Part shown: piece by piece, positions 24,678-32,142 of the stretch | Position numbering within the stretch: the first letter of the stretch is position 1 | Layout of the letters: the number at the start of each line of letters is the position of its first letter | DNA from: Pseudarthrobacter sulfonivorans | GTDB lineage: Bacteria > Actinomycetota > Actinomycetes > Actinomycetales > Micrococcaceae | Assembly (NCBI RefSeq): GCF_001484605.1 | Contig: NZ_CP013747.1 | Span: 62,001-126,000, forward strand | Length of the DNA stretch: 64,000 nucleotides | Direction of reading: 5' to 3' | The notes under the pieces: model-generated | What the model was told of the DNA's origin: nothing | The model's input: only the letters and a program-made list of their open reading frames with translations | The model's database searches: none | Made by a program: the position numbers and the translations under genes

Positions 24678-25319
24678 ATGACGAACCTGACAATCATTGG
24701 AAACGGCACCATGGCTCGTGGCATTGCCACCCGCGCCCTCGCCGGCGGCCACACGATTGAGATCCTCGGACAAGACGCGACCAAAGCGCGGAAGCTTGCC
24801 ACCGAGCTTGGCACCGGCGTCACCTTCGGCACGACGGACGATGCCCCCCAGGGTGACATCGTGGTGTTGGCCGTGCCCTTCGACGCCGCCAAGTCGGTCG
24901 TCAGCGCCTATGGCGAAGCTTTGGCCGGCAAGACCATCGTGGACATCACCAACCCCGTGAACTTCGATACCTTCGATTCCCTCGTTGTGGAACCCGGCAA
25001 CTCAGCCGCCGAAGAAATCGCCCAACTCACGCCGGCAGGTTCGAACGTCGTGAAGGCCTTCAACACGACCTTTGCGGGCACCCTGGTTGCCGGCGAGTCA
25101 GGTGGACAGCCGCTGGATGTCTTCATCGCCGGAGACAATGCGGGTGCCAACGCGGCCGTCAGCAACCTCGTCAGCGGCGGCGGCATGCGCCCGCTCGTCG
25201 TCGGTCCACTCAAACGCGCAAGGGAACTCGAGGGCTTCCAGTTCGTGCTCATGACCATGCAGGCAAACCCCGAGTTCGCCGATTTCAACTGGGACACTGG
25301 CCTCTTGGTCACCAAGTAA
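24678..25319 (+). CDS. F420-type NADP oxidoreductase family protein 1
   Basis: A 213-residue single-domain Rossmann protein of the NADP oxidoreductase/coenzyme-F420-dependent family (PF03807-like): TIIGNGTMARGIATRALAGGH at the N-terminus, VVLAVPFDAAKSV, VDITNPVNFDTFDSL and VVKAFNTTFAGTLV. The ATG at 24678 (MTNLTIIGNG) matches the paralogue at 40573; an ATG at 24636 would add 14 residues of unclear value. No F420 genes are nearby, so the cofactor may simply be NADP(H). The upstream double motif is shared with the MarR/DoxX locus, which suggests an electrophile or redox-stress role. Confidence 0.8.
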   Translation: MTNLTIIGNGTMARGIATRALAGGHTIEILGQDATKARKLATELGTGVTFGTTDDAPQGDIVVLAVPFDAAKSVVSAYGEALAGKTIVDITNPVNFDTFDSLVVEPGNSAAEEIAQLTPAGSNVVKAFNTTFAGTLVAGESGGQPLDVFIAGDNAGANAAVSNLVSGGGMRPLVVGPLKRARELEGFQFVLMTMQANPEFADFNWDTGLLVTK

Positions 25320-25345
25320 TTCAACCGGGCGACAGCCCCCGGACA

Positions 25346-25393
25346 CAGGAAGAGGACGACGGCGGGTACGCACCCGCCGTCGTCCTCTTCCTG
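25346..25393. terminator. Bidirectional terminator between convergent genes
   Basis: A perfect 22-bp stem (arms 25346-25367 and 25372-25393, beginning CAGGAAGAGGACGACGG) with a 4-nt loop lies between the NADP oxidoreductase (plus) and alcohol dehydrogenase 2 (minus). It is very stable and symmetrical, and fits termination from both sides. Confidence 0.8.
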
Positions 25394-25436
25394 CGTGAGG
25401 TTCACGAATCCTCGCCGTCAGGTGACTACCAGACTG

Positions 25437-26543
25437 CTAGAAGACAATGACAGGCTTGACGACCGTTCCATTGGCGGAGTCCTCGAAGCCCTGGTTGATC
25501 TCACTCAAGGCGTAGCTGCGCATCAGCTTGTCCATGGGGAAACGGCCTTCTTTCCACAACTCGATGAGCTTGGGAATGAATACTTGGGGCACTGAGCTGC
25601 CTTGGATCACGGTCTTGAACGTCCAGCCTTTAACCAGGGAGAGGCCGATTTCGAAGGACACCTCTGTCCCGGGTTTTGCGGCGCCTACCAAGGCCAAGGT
25701 TCCACGGAGGGCAAGAGCATCGGCCGCTTTGCGGAGCAGTTCCGGACGGGCCGTTGTGTCGATCACGTAATCGGCGCCGCGGCCATCCGTCAGACGAAGG
25801 ATCTCGTCCGTGAGGTCCGCTTCCTGCGTGTTGATGACGTCCGTCGCTCCGAGTTCCTTGGCGAGATCCAGCCGGGAGGTGTGGATGTCCACTGCAATGA
25901 TGCGTGCGCACCCTGCCACCCCGCCGGCCATGATGGCACCGGATCCTACGGCTCCGGTGCCGATGACCACGAGCGTACTGTTCAACGCCGGCTTAAGTTC
26001 GTTGAGCACCGCACCGGCTCCGGTCTGGATGCCGCAACCCAAGGGTGCAACAACCTCGAGCGGGACGTCGGAACCGACCCGAACGACGCTTTCCTCGACG
26101 ACGTTGGCGTATGTGGCGAATGACGACTGACCGAAGAAGTGGGAGGAAATCACTTCGCCGTCCTTGCTCAGTGCCGTGCTTCCGTCAGGCCTCCTGCCGC
26201 CGAAGTCTGCCGCGAAGAGGTTCTCGCAGTACGCCATCTCGCCCGATCGGCAGCGGTCGCATTTTCCGCAATATGCGGCCGCGAGCAGTACATGGTCGCC
26301 CGGCTGCACCGTTGTGACGGAAGACCCTATCTGCTCCACAATTCCTGCCCCTTCGTGTCCAAGGACGGCGGGCAAGGGTGTCGGATAGACCTGGTCTCGG
26401 ACGATGGCGTCCGTGTGGCACACGCCAGTGGCCACCATCCTTACGAGCACTTCATTCGGGCGGAGATCGTCCAGCTCAAGTTTTTCAATCGTGAGCGGCT
26501 GCCGCGGCTCACGGGCTACTGCTGCGGTTACCTGCATGGTCAT
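25437..26543 (-). CDS. Zinc-dependent NAD alcohol dehydrogenase 2 (aryl-alcohol type)
   Basis: A 368-residue medium-chain zinc dehydrogenase collinear with the one at 22382: GVCHTD, GHEGAGIVEQIGSSV, structural-zinc cysteines CGKCDRCRSGEMAYC and GTGAVGSGA. The ATG at 26543 (MTMQVTAAVAREP) follows AGGAAAAAC. The gene is 32 bp after an aryl-aldehyde dehydrogenase on the same strand and ends the leftward operon MFS transporter, aldehyde dehydrogenase, alcohol dehydrogenase. It would oxidise an aromatic alcohol such as salicyl or hydroxybenzyl alcohol to the aldehyde. Confidence 0.9.
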   Translation of the reverse strand: MTMQVTAAVAREPRQPLTIEKLELDDLRPNEVLVRMVATGVCHTDAIVRDQVYPTPLPAVLGHEGAGIVEQIGSSVTTVQPGDHVLLAAAYCGKCDRCRSGEMAYCENLFAADFGGRRPDGSTALSKDGEVISSHFFGQSSFATYANVVEESVVRVGSDVPLEVVAPLGCGIQTGAGAVLNELKPALNSTLVVIGTGAVGSGAIMAGGVAGCARIIAVDIHTSRLDLAKELGATDVINTQEADLTDEILRLTDGRGADYVIDTTARPELLRKAADALALRGTLALVGAAKPGTEVSFEIGLSLVKGWTFKTVIQGSSVPQVFIPKLIELWKEGRFPMDKLMRSYALSEINQGFEDSANGTVVKPVIVF

Positions 26544-26575
26544 GTTTTTCCTGTTCGGATACGTCGGCTGTTGAT

Positions 26576-28027
26576 TCAGAACGGGTACTGCTGGTCGGAC
26601 TGCTCCACGGTGATCCACTTCAGTTCCGTGAACTCGTTGATGACGGCCCTGCCATCGAACCTGCCGTAGCCGCTGTTCTTCATGCCGCCGTATGGAGCCT
26701 GGGCCTCGTTCTGGACGGTTGCCCCGTTGACATGGACGTGTCCTGCCTGAATTCGCATGGCAACCTGCAAGGCCCGGGTGCTGTCAGCGCCGAAAACGGC
26801 GGCGGCAAGGCCGTATTCGGTGTCATTTGCCACCTGGACCGCCTCTTCGATGCCAGAGACGCGGACTACCGTGGTGATGGGTCCGAAGGTTTCCTGGTCG
26901 TAGATAGACATTTCCGGGCTTACCTTGTCGATGATCGTGGCAGGCATTGAAGCACCGTTGGCACGGTCACCGACTACAAGCTCAGCACCTTTGGCCAGTG
27001 CGTCATCGATGAGTGCGTTGATGCGTGCGCCAGACTCTTCGCGGATCATGGGTCCGACGATGCAGGTCTCGTCCGTGACGGGGTCTCCGGCGCTCAGCTG
27101 CGCCGCGCGTGCCGCGAACTTCGCGACAAATTCGTCGGCAACACTCTCATCAACTACGAACCGTTCGGTGGACATGCAGATCTGGCCCTGGTAGAGGAAT
27201 GATCCGAAGACAGCCGCATTGACGGCGCCGTCGATGTCGGCGTCATCGAGGACGACGAACGGTGCCTTGCCGCCGAGTTCAAGAAGTACGGGCTTGAGGT
27301 AGCGGGCAGCCTTTTCGGCAATGATGCGTCCTACTGCTGTGGATCCGGTGAAGTTGATTCGGCGAACCGCCGGATGCGCGATGATCGCTTCCACCACCCG
27401 GTCAGAGTCCTCAGCGGTGCTTGTCAGGAAGTTCAGGACACCGGCGGGTACGCCGGCCTCGTGCAAGACCTCCGCAATGATTGCGTGGGTCCGTGGGCTG
27501 GTTTCCGAGGCTCGGAAGACCACCGTGTTGCCGCAAACGATGGGATAGGCAAGGGCCCGGGCTGCGAGCACGCCGGCCCCGTTCCAGGGTGCCATGCTGA
27601 GGACCACGCCGGCGGGCTGGCGCACAGTCATCGAGAGTGTGCCCGGCTTGTCCGTCGGAAGCGTCTCACCCTGAATCTGGGTGGCAAGTCCAGCGGCTTC
27701 GCGGAACAGCTGCGCCGTGAGGAACACATTGAATCCGGCCCAGAGCTGTGCCGCACCAACTTCCGCCATCATCGTTTCGATGAACTCCGGGCCGCGTCGC
27801 TCCATGATCTCGGCGGCCTTCAGCATCACGGCGCGTCGTTCGCTGGGACCGGTGGTGGACCATGTGGCAAATGCCTTCGAGGCAGATTCAACAGCATCGA
27901 GTGCGTCATTCACATCTGCTGCAGCGCTCTCGGTCACGAGTGCGCCTGTCACCGGGTCCCGCCGCTCAAAAGTCTTGCCTTCGCGGCCGGCACGAGCCTG
28001 GTTGTCAATGATGAGTTGCGTTTGCAA
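26576..28027 (-). CDS. Salicylaldehyde/benzaldehyde-type aldehyde dehydrogenase
   Basis: A 483-residue aldehyde dehydrogenase of the salicylaldehyde/vanillin dehydrogenase group: QIQGETLPTDKPGTLSMTVR, MAPWNGAGVL, the catalytic Glu in LLELGGKAPF (about residue 250) and the catalytic Cys in YQGQICMSTERF (about 284). The TTG at 28027 is preferred because GAGGAGACCCCC precedes it; an in-frame ATG at 28063 would add 12 residues. It lies between an aromatic-acid transporter gene and an aryl-alcohol dehydrogenase, and across a divergent promoter from the salicylate/gentisate operon. Oxidation of salicylaldehyde to salicylate is the most coherent role. Confidence 0.85.
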   Translation of the reverse strand: MQTQLIIDNQARAGREGKTFERRDPVTGALVTESAAADVNDALDAVESASKAFATWSTTGPSERRAVMLKAAEIMERRGPEFIETMMAEVGAAQLWAGFNVFLTAQLFREAAGLATQIQGETLPTDKPGTLSMTVRQPAGVVLSMAPWNGAGVLAARALAYPIVCGNTVVFRASETSPRTHAIIAEVLHEAGVPAGVLNFLTSTAEDSDRVVEAIIAHPAVRRINFTGSTAVGRIIAEKAARYLKPVLLELGGKAPFVVLDDADIDGAVNAAVFGSFLYQGQICMSTERFVVDESVADEFVAKFAARAAQLSAGDPVTDETCIVGPMIREESGARINALIDDALAKGAELVVGDRANGASMPATIIDKVSPEMSIYDQETFGPITTVVRVSGIEEAVQVANDTEYGLAAAVFGADSTRALQVAMRIQAGHVHVNGATVQNEAQAPYGGMKNSGYGRFDGRAVINEFTELKWITVEQSDQQYPF

Positions 28028-28086
28028 GGGGGTCTCCTCAGTTGATGCCGGTCCGGCCGGCATCGGTGTGGTCGGCTTTTTGGTTC

Positions 28087-29445
28087 TTAGTGATGGGTAT
28101 TGTTGCTGGTCGAATCAGTCGCGGGGGTCTCGCCAGTAGTAGTTCCCCGCGTTGCCGCGTCGGGTAGGCCCGGTACGGTCAGAACGGCTACTACGCCAAT
28201 GCCGGCGGCGATGGCCCACACGGAGAAGTTGATGAAGTTGCCGAGTGCAGCTGCCACGAGGACGCCACCACCGGAGATCGCCAGTACTGCGCCGATCCGC
28301 CCCACGCCCAGCGTGATTCCGAGGGCGGTGGCTCGGGTTGCGCCGGAGAAGTACGTGGCAACGAAGCCGTTTACCAGTATTTGCGCTCCCACTGATCCGA
28401 AGCCGACAACTGCCACCAGGGCGTACATGGCCACGAGAGGCATGATGCCTGTTCCCATCAGGACAAGGGCGATTCCGGAGCTGGCAAAGGCGACGGCCGT
28501 TACCCGGCGGGGACCGAACCGGTCAGCCAGACGGGAGGACACCAGAACACCTACGACGGCTCCAATGTTGACGGTGAGGAGGAATGTCAGCGAAGAAGCC
28601 AGAGAGTACTTGGCGATGATCATGAGCTGTGGCAGCCAGGTGTTCAGCCCGTATACGAGCGTTTGGCCACAGATTCCGGCCAGGCAGAACAGGATCATTG
28701 CGCCAAGCAGGCGTCCAGTCAGGAGCGTGCGGAAACGGCCGGGTTCGGGGGCGTCGGTGTGAACCCGTGCCGGCGGCAGCAGTTCCAGCCCGTATTCGGC
28801 GACGATGCGTTCCGCGTTGGCCCGGTCACCTTTCGCTGCGAGGAAGGCCGGGGACTCGGGAAGGTATTTGAACAGCAGCGGGACAACGGTGACGAGTGGA
28901 ATACCGCCCAAGGCGAGCATGCCCTGGAATCCCAGCGACGGCAGGAACGCGAGAGCAAGAAGTGCGGCGAGAATGCCTCCGACAGCGTAGCCGGAGAACA
29001 TCAGGGCGTTATTGAAGTTGCGTCGGTTCGACTTTGAGAACTCCACGGTAAGTGCTATGGCCGTCGGGATGACACCACCGAGTCCGAGGCCTGCCAGGAA
29101 GCGGAACAAACCAAAGAGTTCAGGGGTCGGCGCCCAGGCGGTCAAGAGCATCAGCGAAGAGAAGGCCGCGATGGAAACCATCATGACCTTCCGGCGGCCG
29201 ACGATGTCGGTGAGGTATCCGATAAGAATGGCGCCAATGAACATGCCTGCCAGCGCGTAGCTGCCGATGGCGCCCGTCTCCACCGGGGTCAGGCCCCAGG
29301 GCTCGTAAGCCAGGAGCTTGGGAACAATGGCGCCATAGACAACGAGGTCATAGCCGTCGAAGACGATGGCAAGGAAACACAAAAAGATGACGACGGCGGG
29401 CGACTTGCGCGGGCGGGCCGACGATGATGATTGGGGGAACGTCAT
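28087..29445 (-). CDS. MFS transporter, aromatic acid:H+ symporter family
   Basis: A 452-residue 12-helix major facilitator. The signature FDGYDLVVYGAIVPKLL in helix 1 and GYLTDIVGRRKVM in the loop 2-3 region are those of aromatic acid:H+ symporters (BenK/PcaK/gentisate transporter type). The ATG at 29445 (MTFPQSSSSARP) follows GGAG; the upstream frame to 29553 lies in the promoter region. It is the first gene of the leftward operon with the aryl-aldehyde and aryl-alcohol dehydrogenases, divergent from the PaaX-type regulator, and probably imports salicylate, gentisate or a related acid. Confidence 0.88.
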   Translation of the reverse strand: MTFPQSSSSARPRKSPAVVIFLCFLAIVFDGYDLVVYGAIVPKLLAYEPWGLTPVETGAIGSYALAGMFIGAILIGYLTDIVGRRKVMMVSIAAFSSLMLLTAWAPTPELFGLFRFLAGLGLGGVIPTAIALTVEFSKSNRRNFNNALMFSGYAVGGILAALLALAFLPSLGFQGMLALGGIPLVTVVPLLFKYLPESPAFLAAKGDRANAERIVAEYGLELLPPARVHTDAPEPGRFRTLLTGRLLGAMILFCLAGICGQTLVYGLNTWLPQLMIIAKYSLASSLTFLLTVNIGAVVGVLVSSRLADRFGPRRVTAVAFASSGIALVLMGTGIMPLVAMYALVAVVGFGSVGAQILVNGFVATYFSGATRATALGITLGVGRIGAVLAISGGGVLVAAALGNFINFSVWAIAAGIGVVAVLTVPGLPDAATRGTTTGETPATDSTSNNTHH

Positions 29446-29465
29446 TAGGGGCTCCAGGTGATATA

Positions 29466-29534
29466 CACAACGTTGTGATGTGCCAGAGATAGGTGGGTGA
29501 CCATCTGTGATCTGACCCACAATCGAATGTAACA
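29466..29534. promoter_or_regulatory. Operator-like motifs in the MFS/PaaX divergent region
   Basis: A perfect 12-bp palindrome CACAACGTTGTG (29466-29477) lies 20 bp upstream of the transporter start. A weaker inverted pair GTGGGT/ACCCAC (29493-29498, 29515-29520) follows, then ATGTAACA at 29527-29534. The last word also occurs at 30475-30482 in front of the salicylyl-CoA hydroxylase gene, so these are candidate sites for the PaaX-type regulator or a second regulator. Confidence 0.45.
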
Positions 29535-29612
29535 TGAAAATGTCGTTCGTCAATAGACGTGTTGCACGTTTAGGGATGCATGACTCACCCAGCTGACACT
29601 TAGAGGAGTCTT

Positions 29613-30446
29613 ATGCAGTGGAAACCAAGAGCCCTGATCCTGGACCTGTTCGGCGACTACCTTCGATATGCCGGCAGCGAAGTTCGGCTTGCCGACATCA
29701 CGGAACTCCTAGCGGTCTTTGACATCGAAGCAGCCACAGTCCGCGTCAACCTTTCCCGCCTACGCAAAGAGGGGTGGTTCACTACGCGGCGCATCGGGCG
29801 GGAAACGGTCTACTCACTGACTCCCCACATGCTTGAGATCCTCAACGAGGGGCGAGAGCGGATCTTCCGACGCCGGGACGAGACCTGGCAGGGGCGCTGG
29901 ACCATGGCCATCTACCAAGTCCCAGAAGCCGAACGTGCCGTCCGTGACCAGCTCCGAAAGCAACTCGCATGGCACGGGTTTGGTCAGCTGTCGCCGTCAA
30001 CCTGGCTGAGCCCACACGACCTCATCTCCGAGGTCCGCGAAATCGCCGCCGAGAACCCGCTGGCCAAGGTGGATGCGCTTTGGTGCGGAACCGGCGATCT
30101 GCAGGAAGACAGGGGGCTCGCCGCCCGCTGCTGGGATTTGGATCAGCTGGGCGCCGACTACCGGCACTTCATCCACAACTACGCCGCTCTGGATAACGAG
30201 GGTGTAAATGCGGACAAGGACGGTCGGACGGCCCTCATCGAACGGATGCATATCATCGGCGACTTCCGCCGCTTCCCGTTCCGTGATCCTTACCTGCCCC
30301 GCGAACTGCAGCCCGATAGCTGGCCCAGCAGTGAGGCCTACACCCTGTTCGGTGCCGTGCACCGCCAGCTCGGGCCCGCAGCCACGGAATTCATCTCCAG
30401 CATCATCGGCCAGTCCGTGGGGCAGGGCCAGGAGGTAGCGTCGTAG
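29613..30446 (+). CDS. PaaX-family transcriptional regulator
   Basis: A 277-residue PaaX-type repressor with an N-terminal winged helix (LFGDYLRYAGSEVRLADITELL, ATVRVNLSRLRKEGW, residues about 10-55), the central PaaX domain (GRWTMAIYQVPEAERAVRDQLRKQ) and the C-terminal domain (YTLFGAVHRQLGP). Family members sense aromatic acyl-CoA thioesters, which fits the adjacent pathway in which salicylyl-CoA and gentisyl-CoA are expected. It lies between the transporter operon and the salicylyl-CoA hydroxylase operon and probably represses both. The ATG follows GAGGAG. Confidence 0.88.
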   Translation: MQWKPRALILDLFGDYLRYAGSEVRLADITELLAVFDIEAATVRVNLSRLRKEGWFTTRRIGRETVYSLTPHMLEILNEGRERIFRRRDETWQGRWTMAIYQVPEAERAVRDQLRKQLAWHGFGQLSPSTWLSPHDLISEVREIAAENPLAKVDALWCGTGDLQEDRGLAARCWDLDQLGADYRHFIHNYAALDNEGVNADKDGRTALIERMHIIGDFRRFPFRDPYLPRELQPDSWPSSEAYTLFGAVHRQLGPAATEFISSIIGQSVGQGQEVAS

Positions 30447-30474
30447 ACACGACCCCCGCCGGCCATCGAAAAAC

Positions 30475-30514
30475 ATGTAACAAATAGTTGACGTTCAGCG
30501 CATATTGGTTACAT
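30475..30514. promoter_or_regulatory. Long inverted repeat operator upstream of salicylyl-CoA hydroxylase
   Basis: Arms ATGTAACAAATA (30475-30486) and TATTGGTTACAT (30503-30514) are complementary at 11 of 12 positions with a 16-bp gap, 54 bp upstream of the hydroxylase ATG. The size and spacing suit a dimeric repressor such as the PaaX-type protein encoded just upstream. The word ATGTAACA recurs at 29527. Confidence 0.6.
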
Positions 30515-30567
30515 AATTGCAGTGAGACCTTTCTCACCGATTTTCCAAACACTAGAAGGTGGCATCG

Positions 30568-32142
30568 ATGGCACTTCGCGTAGCCTGCATTGGCGGCGGT
30601 CCCGGCGGACTGTTCTTCTCAACCCTGTTCAAGCAAACCGTTCCCGACGCCGACGTCGTACTCTTTGAACGGAACCAGGCCACGGACGCCTTCGGCTTCG
30701 GCGTGGTCTTCTCCGACGCAACACTGAATCGGATCAATGATGCCGATCCTGTTGTCCGGGACGGACTCCGGGACCACGGCACGCACTGGGACGACATCGA
30801 AGTCTGGCTCAAGGGTGAACGGAAGTCCTTTGCAGGCAACGGTATGGCCGCCATCTACCGCAAGACCCTCCTGCAGCTGATGCAGGAACGGGCAGCGGCA
30901 GCGGGCGTGGACATGCGCTTTGGCCAGTATGTACCGGACCTGTCACAGCTCGCAGACTTCGACCTGATCGTCGGCGCCGACGGCGCCAACTCATCGACCC
31001 GCGAACAACTCGGCGAAGGCCTGGGCCACACAGCCGAGACGGCCACGGCCAAATTCATCTGGTTTGGCACCAGCCACAAATTCAAGGGCATGACCTTCCT
31101 CCACCGGAAGAGCGAGTTCGGCAACTTCGCCGTCCACGGCTACCCGATCAGTAAGGACCTGAGCACCTTCATTGTCGAAACCGATGAGGAAACGTGGCGC
31201 CGGGCCGGCCTGGACGAGTTCGATGTCAGCCAGCCCCCTGGACCGTCGGATTTGAAGACGCAGCGGTTCCTCGAAAAGCTCTTCGCCGAGGACATTGCCG
31301 GTGAACCGCTGGTCGCCAACAGCTCCCGCTGGGCGAACTTCCGCACCCGCCGGACCCTGTCGTGGCACAAGGGCAACGTCGTCCTGCTCGGAGACGCCGT
31401 ACACACGGCCCACTTCTCCGTTGGGTCCGGCACCAAAATGGCCATGGAAGACGCCATCACCCTCGTCCGGGAAGTGGCAGCACACCAAGACGACCTCGAA
31501 ACGGCCTTCACCAACTATGAAGCCGAGCGCCAGCCGCAGGTTGCCAAAATCCAGAACCAGGCACGCGGTGGACTCAGCTGGTGGGAACACTTCGGCAGAT
31601 ACTACGACTCCTTCGCCCCCACCCAGTTCACCTTCCACTTCTTCTCCCGCAGCATCGACATCGACAAGATCCGCTTGCGTGACCCGAAACTGGTTGCGTC
31701 CACGGAGCAGGACTGGCTGGCCCGGCACGCCCACACACCACTGGAAACACCACTCGACGCCGGATCAATCCGGTTCGGCGGGCGCCTACTCTCTCTGACC
31801 CAGCAGGATGGCCAGATCGTCCTGACCGGCACGGGGGGCAGTATCGCCCTGGTCACCAACTCGGACTCGGCCGACGCCACCACAGGACTGCTTCTGACCG
31901 CACCGGATACTGAAGAGGACTTGGCAACTGCCTTTGCACAATTGCCAGCCCAGGCTGCCGCCGTTGTCATCCAAGGCGGCAATCCATTCACCCGCATCCT
32001 CCTTTCGGAGGAAGCCCGGCTTGAACGCGGCCTGACAACTGTCATCGTCGATGACCGCGGACCGGCATCGAACCTGACACTGGTGCTCTCCGGCCGAGCT
32101 GACGCTGTTGCCACCGCAAACGTGGAGGCCACCGATGCATAG
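30568..32142 (+). CDS. sdgC: Salicylyl-CoA 5-hydroxylase (FAD monooxygenase)
   Basis: A 524-residue flavoprotein hydroxylase: GGGPGGL near residue 10 and VVLLGDAVHTAHFSVGSGTK near 270. The HTAHFSVGSGTKMAMEDA wording is typical of monooxygenases that act on aromatic CoA thioesters (salicylyl-CoA 5-hydroxylase, 2-aminobenzoyl-CoA monooxygenase). It should convert salicylyl-CoA to gentisyl-CoA using NAD(P)H and O2. The ATG at 30568 (MALRVACIGG) is preferred to the GTG at 30559, which abuts the AGAAGG site. It is the first gene of a tightly overlapping six-gene operon ending in gentisate ring cleavage. Confidence 0.85.
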   Translation: MALRVACIGGGPGGLFFSTLFKQTVPDADVVLFERNQATDAFGFGVVFSDATLNRINDADPVVRDGLRDHGTHWDDIEVWLKGERKSFAGNGMAAIYRKTLLQLMQERAAAAGVDMRFGQYVPDLSQLADFDLIVGADGANSSTREQLGEGLGHTAETATAKFIWFGTSHKFKGMTFLHRKSEFGNFAVHGYPISKDLSTFIVETDEETWRRAGLDEFDVSQPPGPSDLKTQRFLEKLFAEDIAGEPLVANSSRWANFRTRRTLSWHKGNVVLLGDAVHTAHFSVGSGTKMAMEDAITLVREVAAHQDDLETAFTNYEAERQPQVAKIQNQARGGLSWWEHFGRYYDSFAPTQFTFHFFSRSIDIDKIRLRDPKLVASTEQDWLARHAHTPLETPLDAGSIRFGGRLLSLTQQDGQIVLTGTGGSIALVTNSDSADATTGLLLTAPDTEEDLATAFAQLPAQAAAVVIQGGNPFTRILLSEEARLERGLTTVIVDDRGPASNLTLVLSGRADAVATANVEATDA

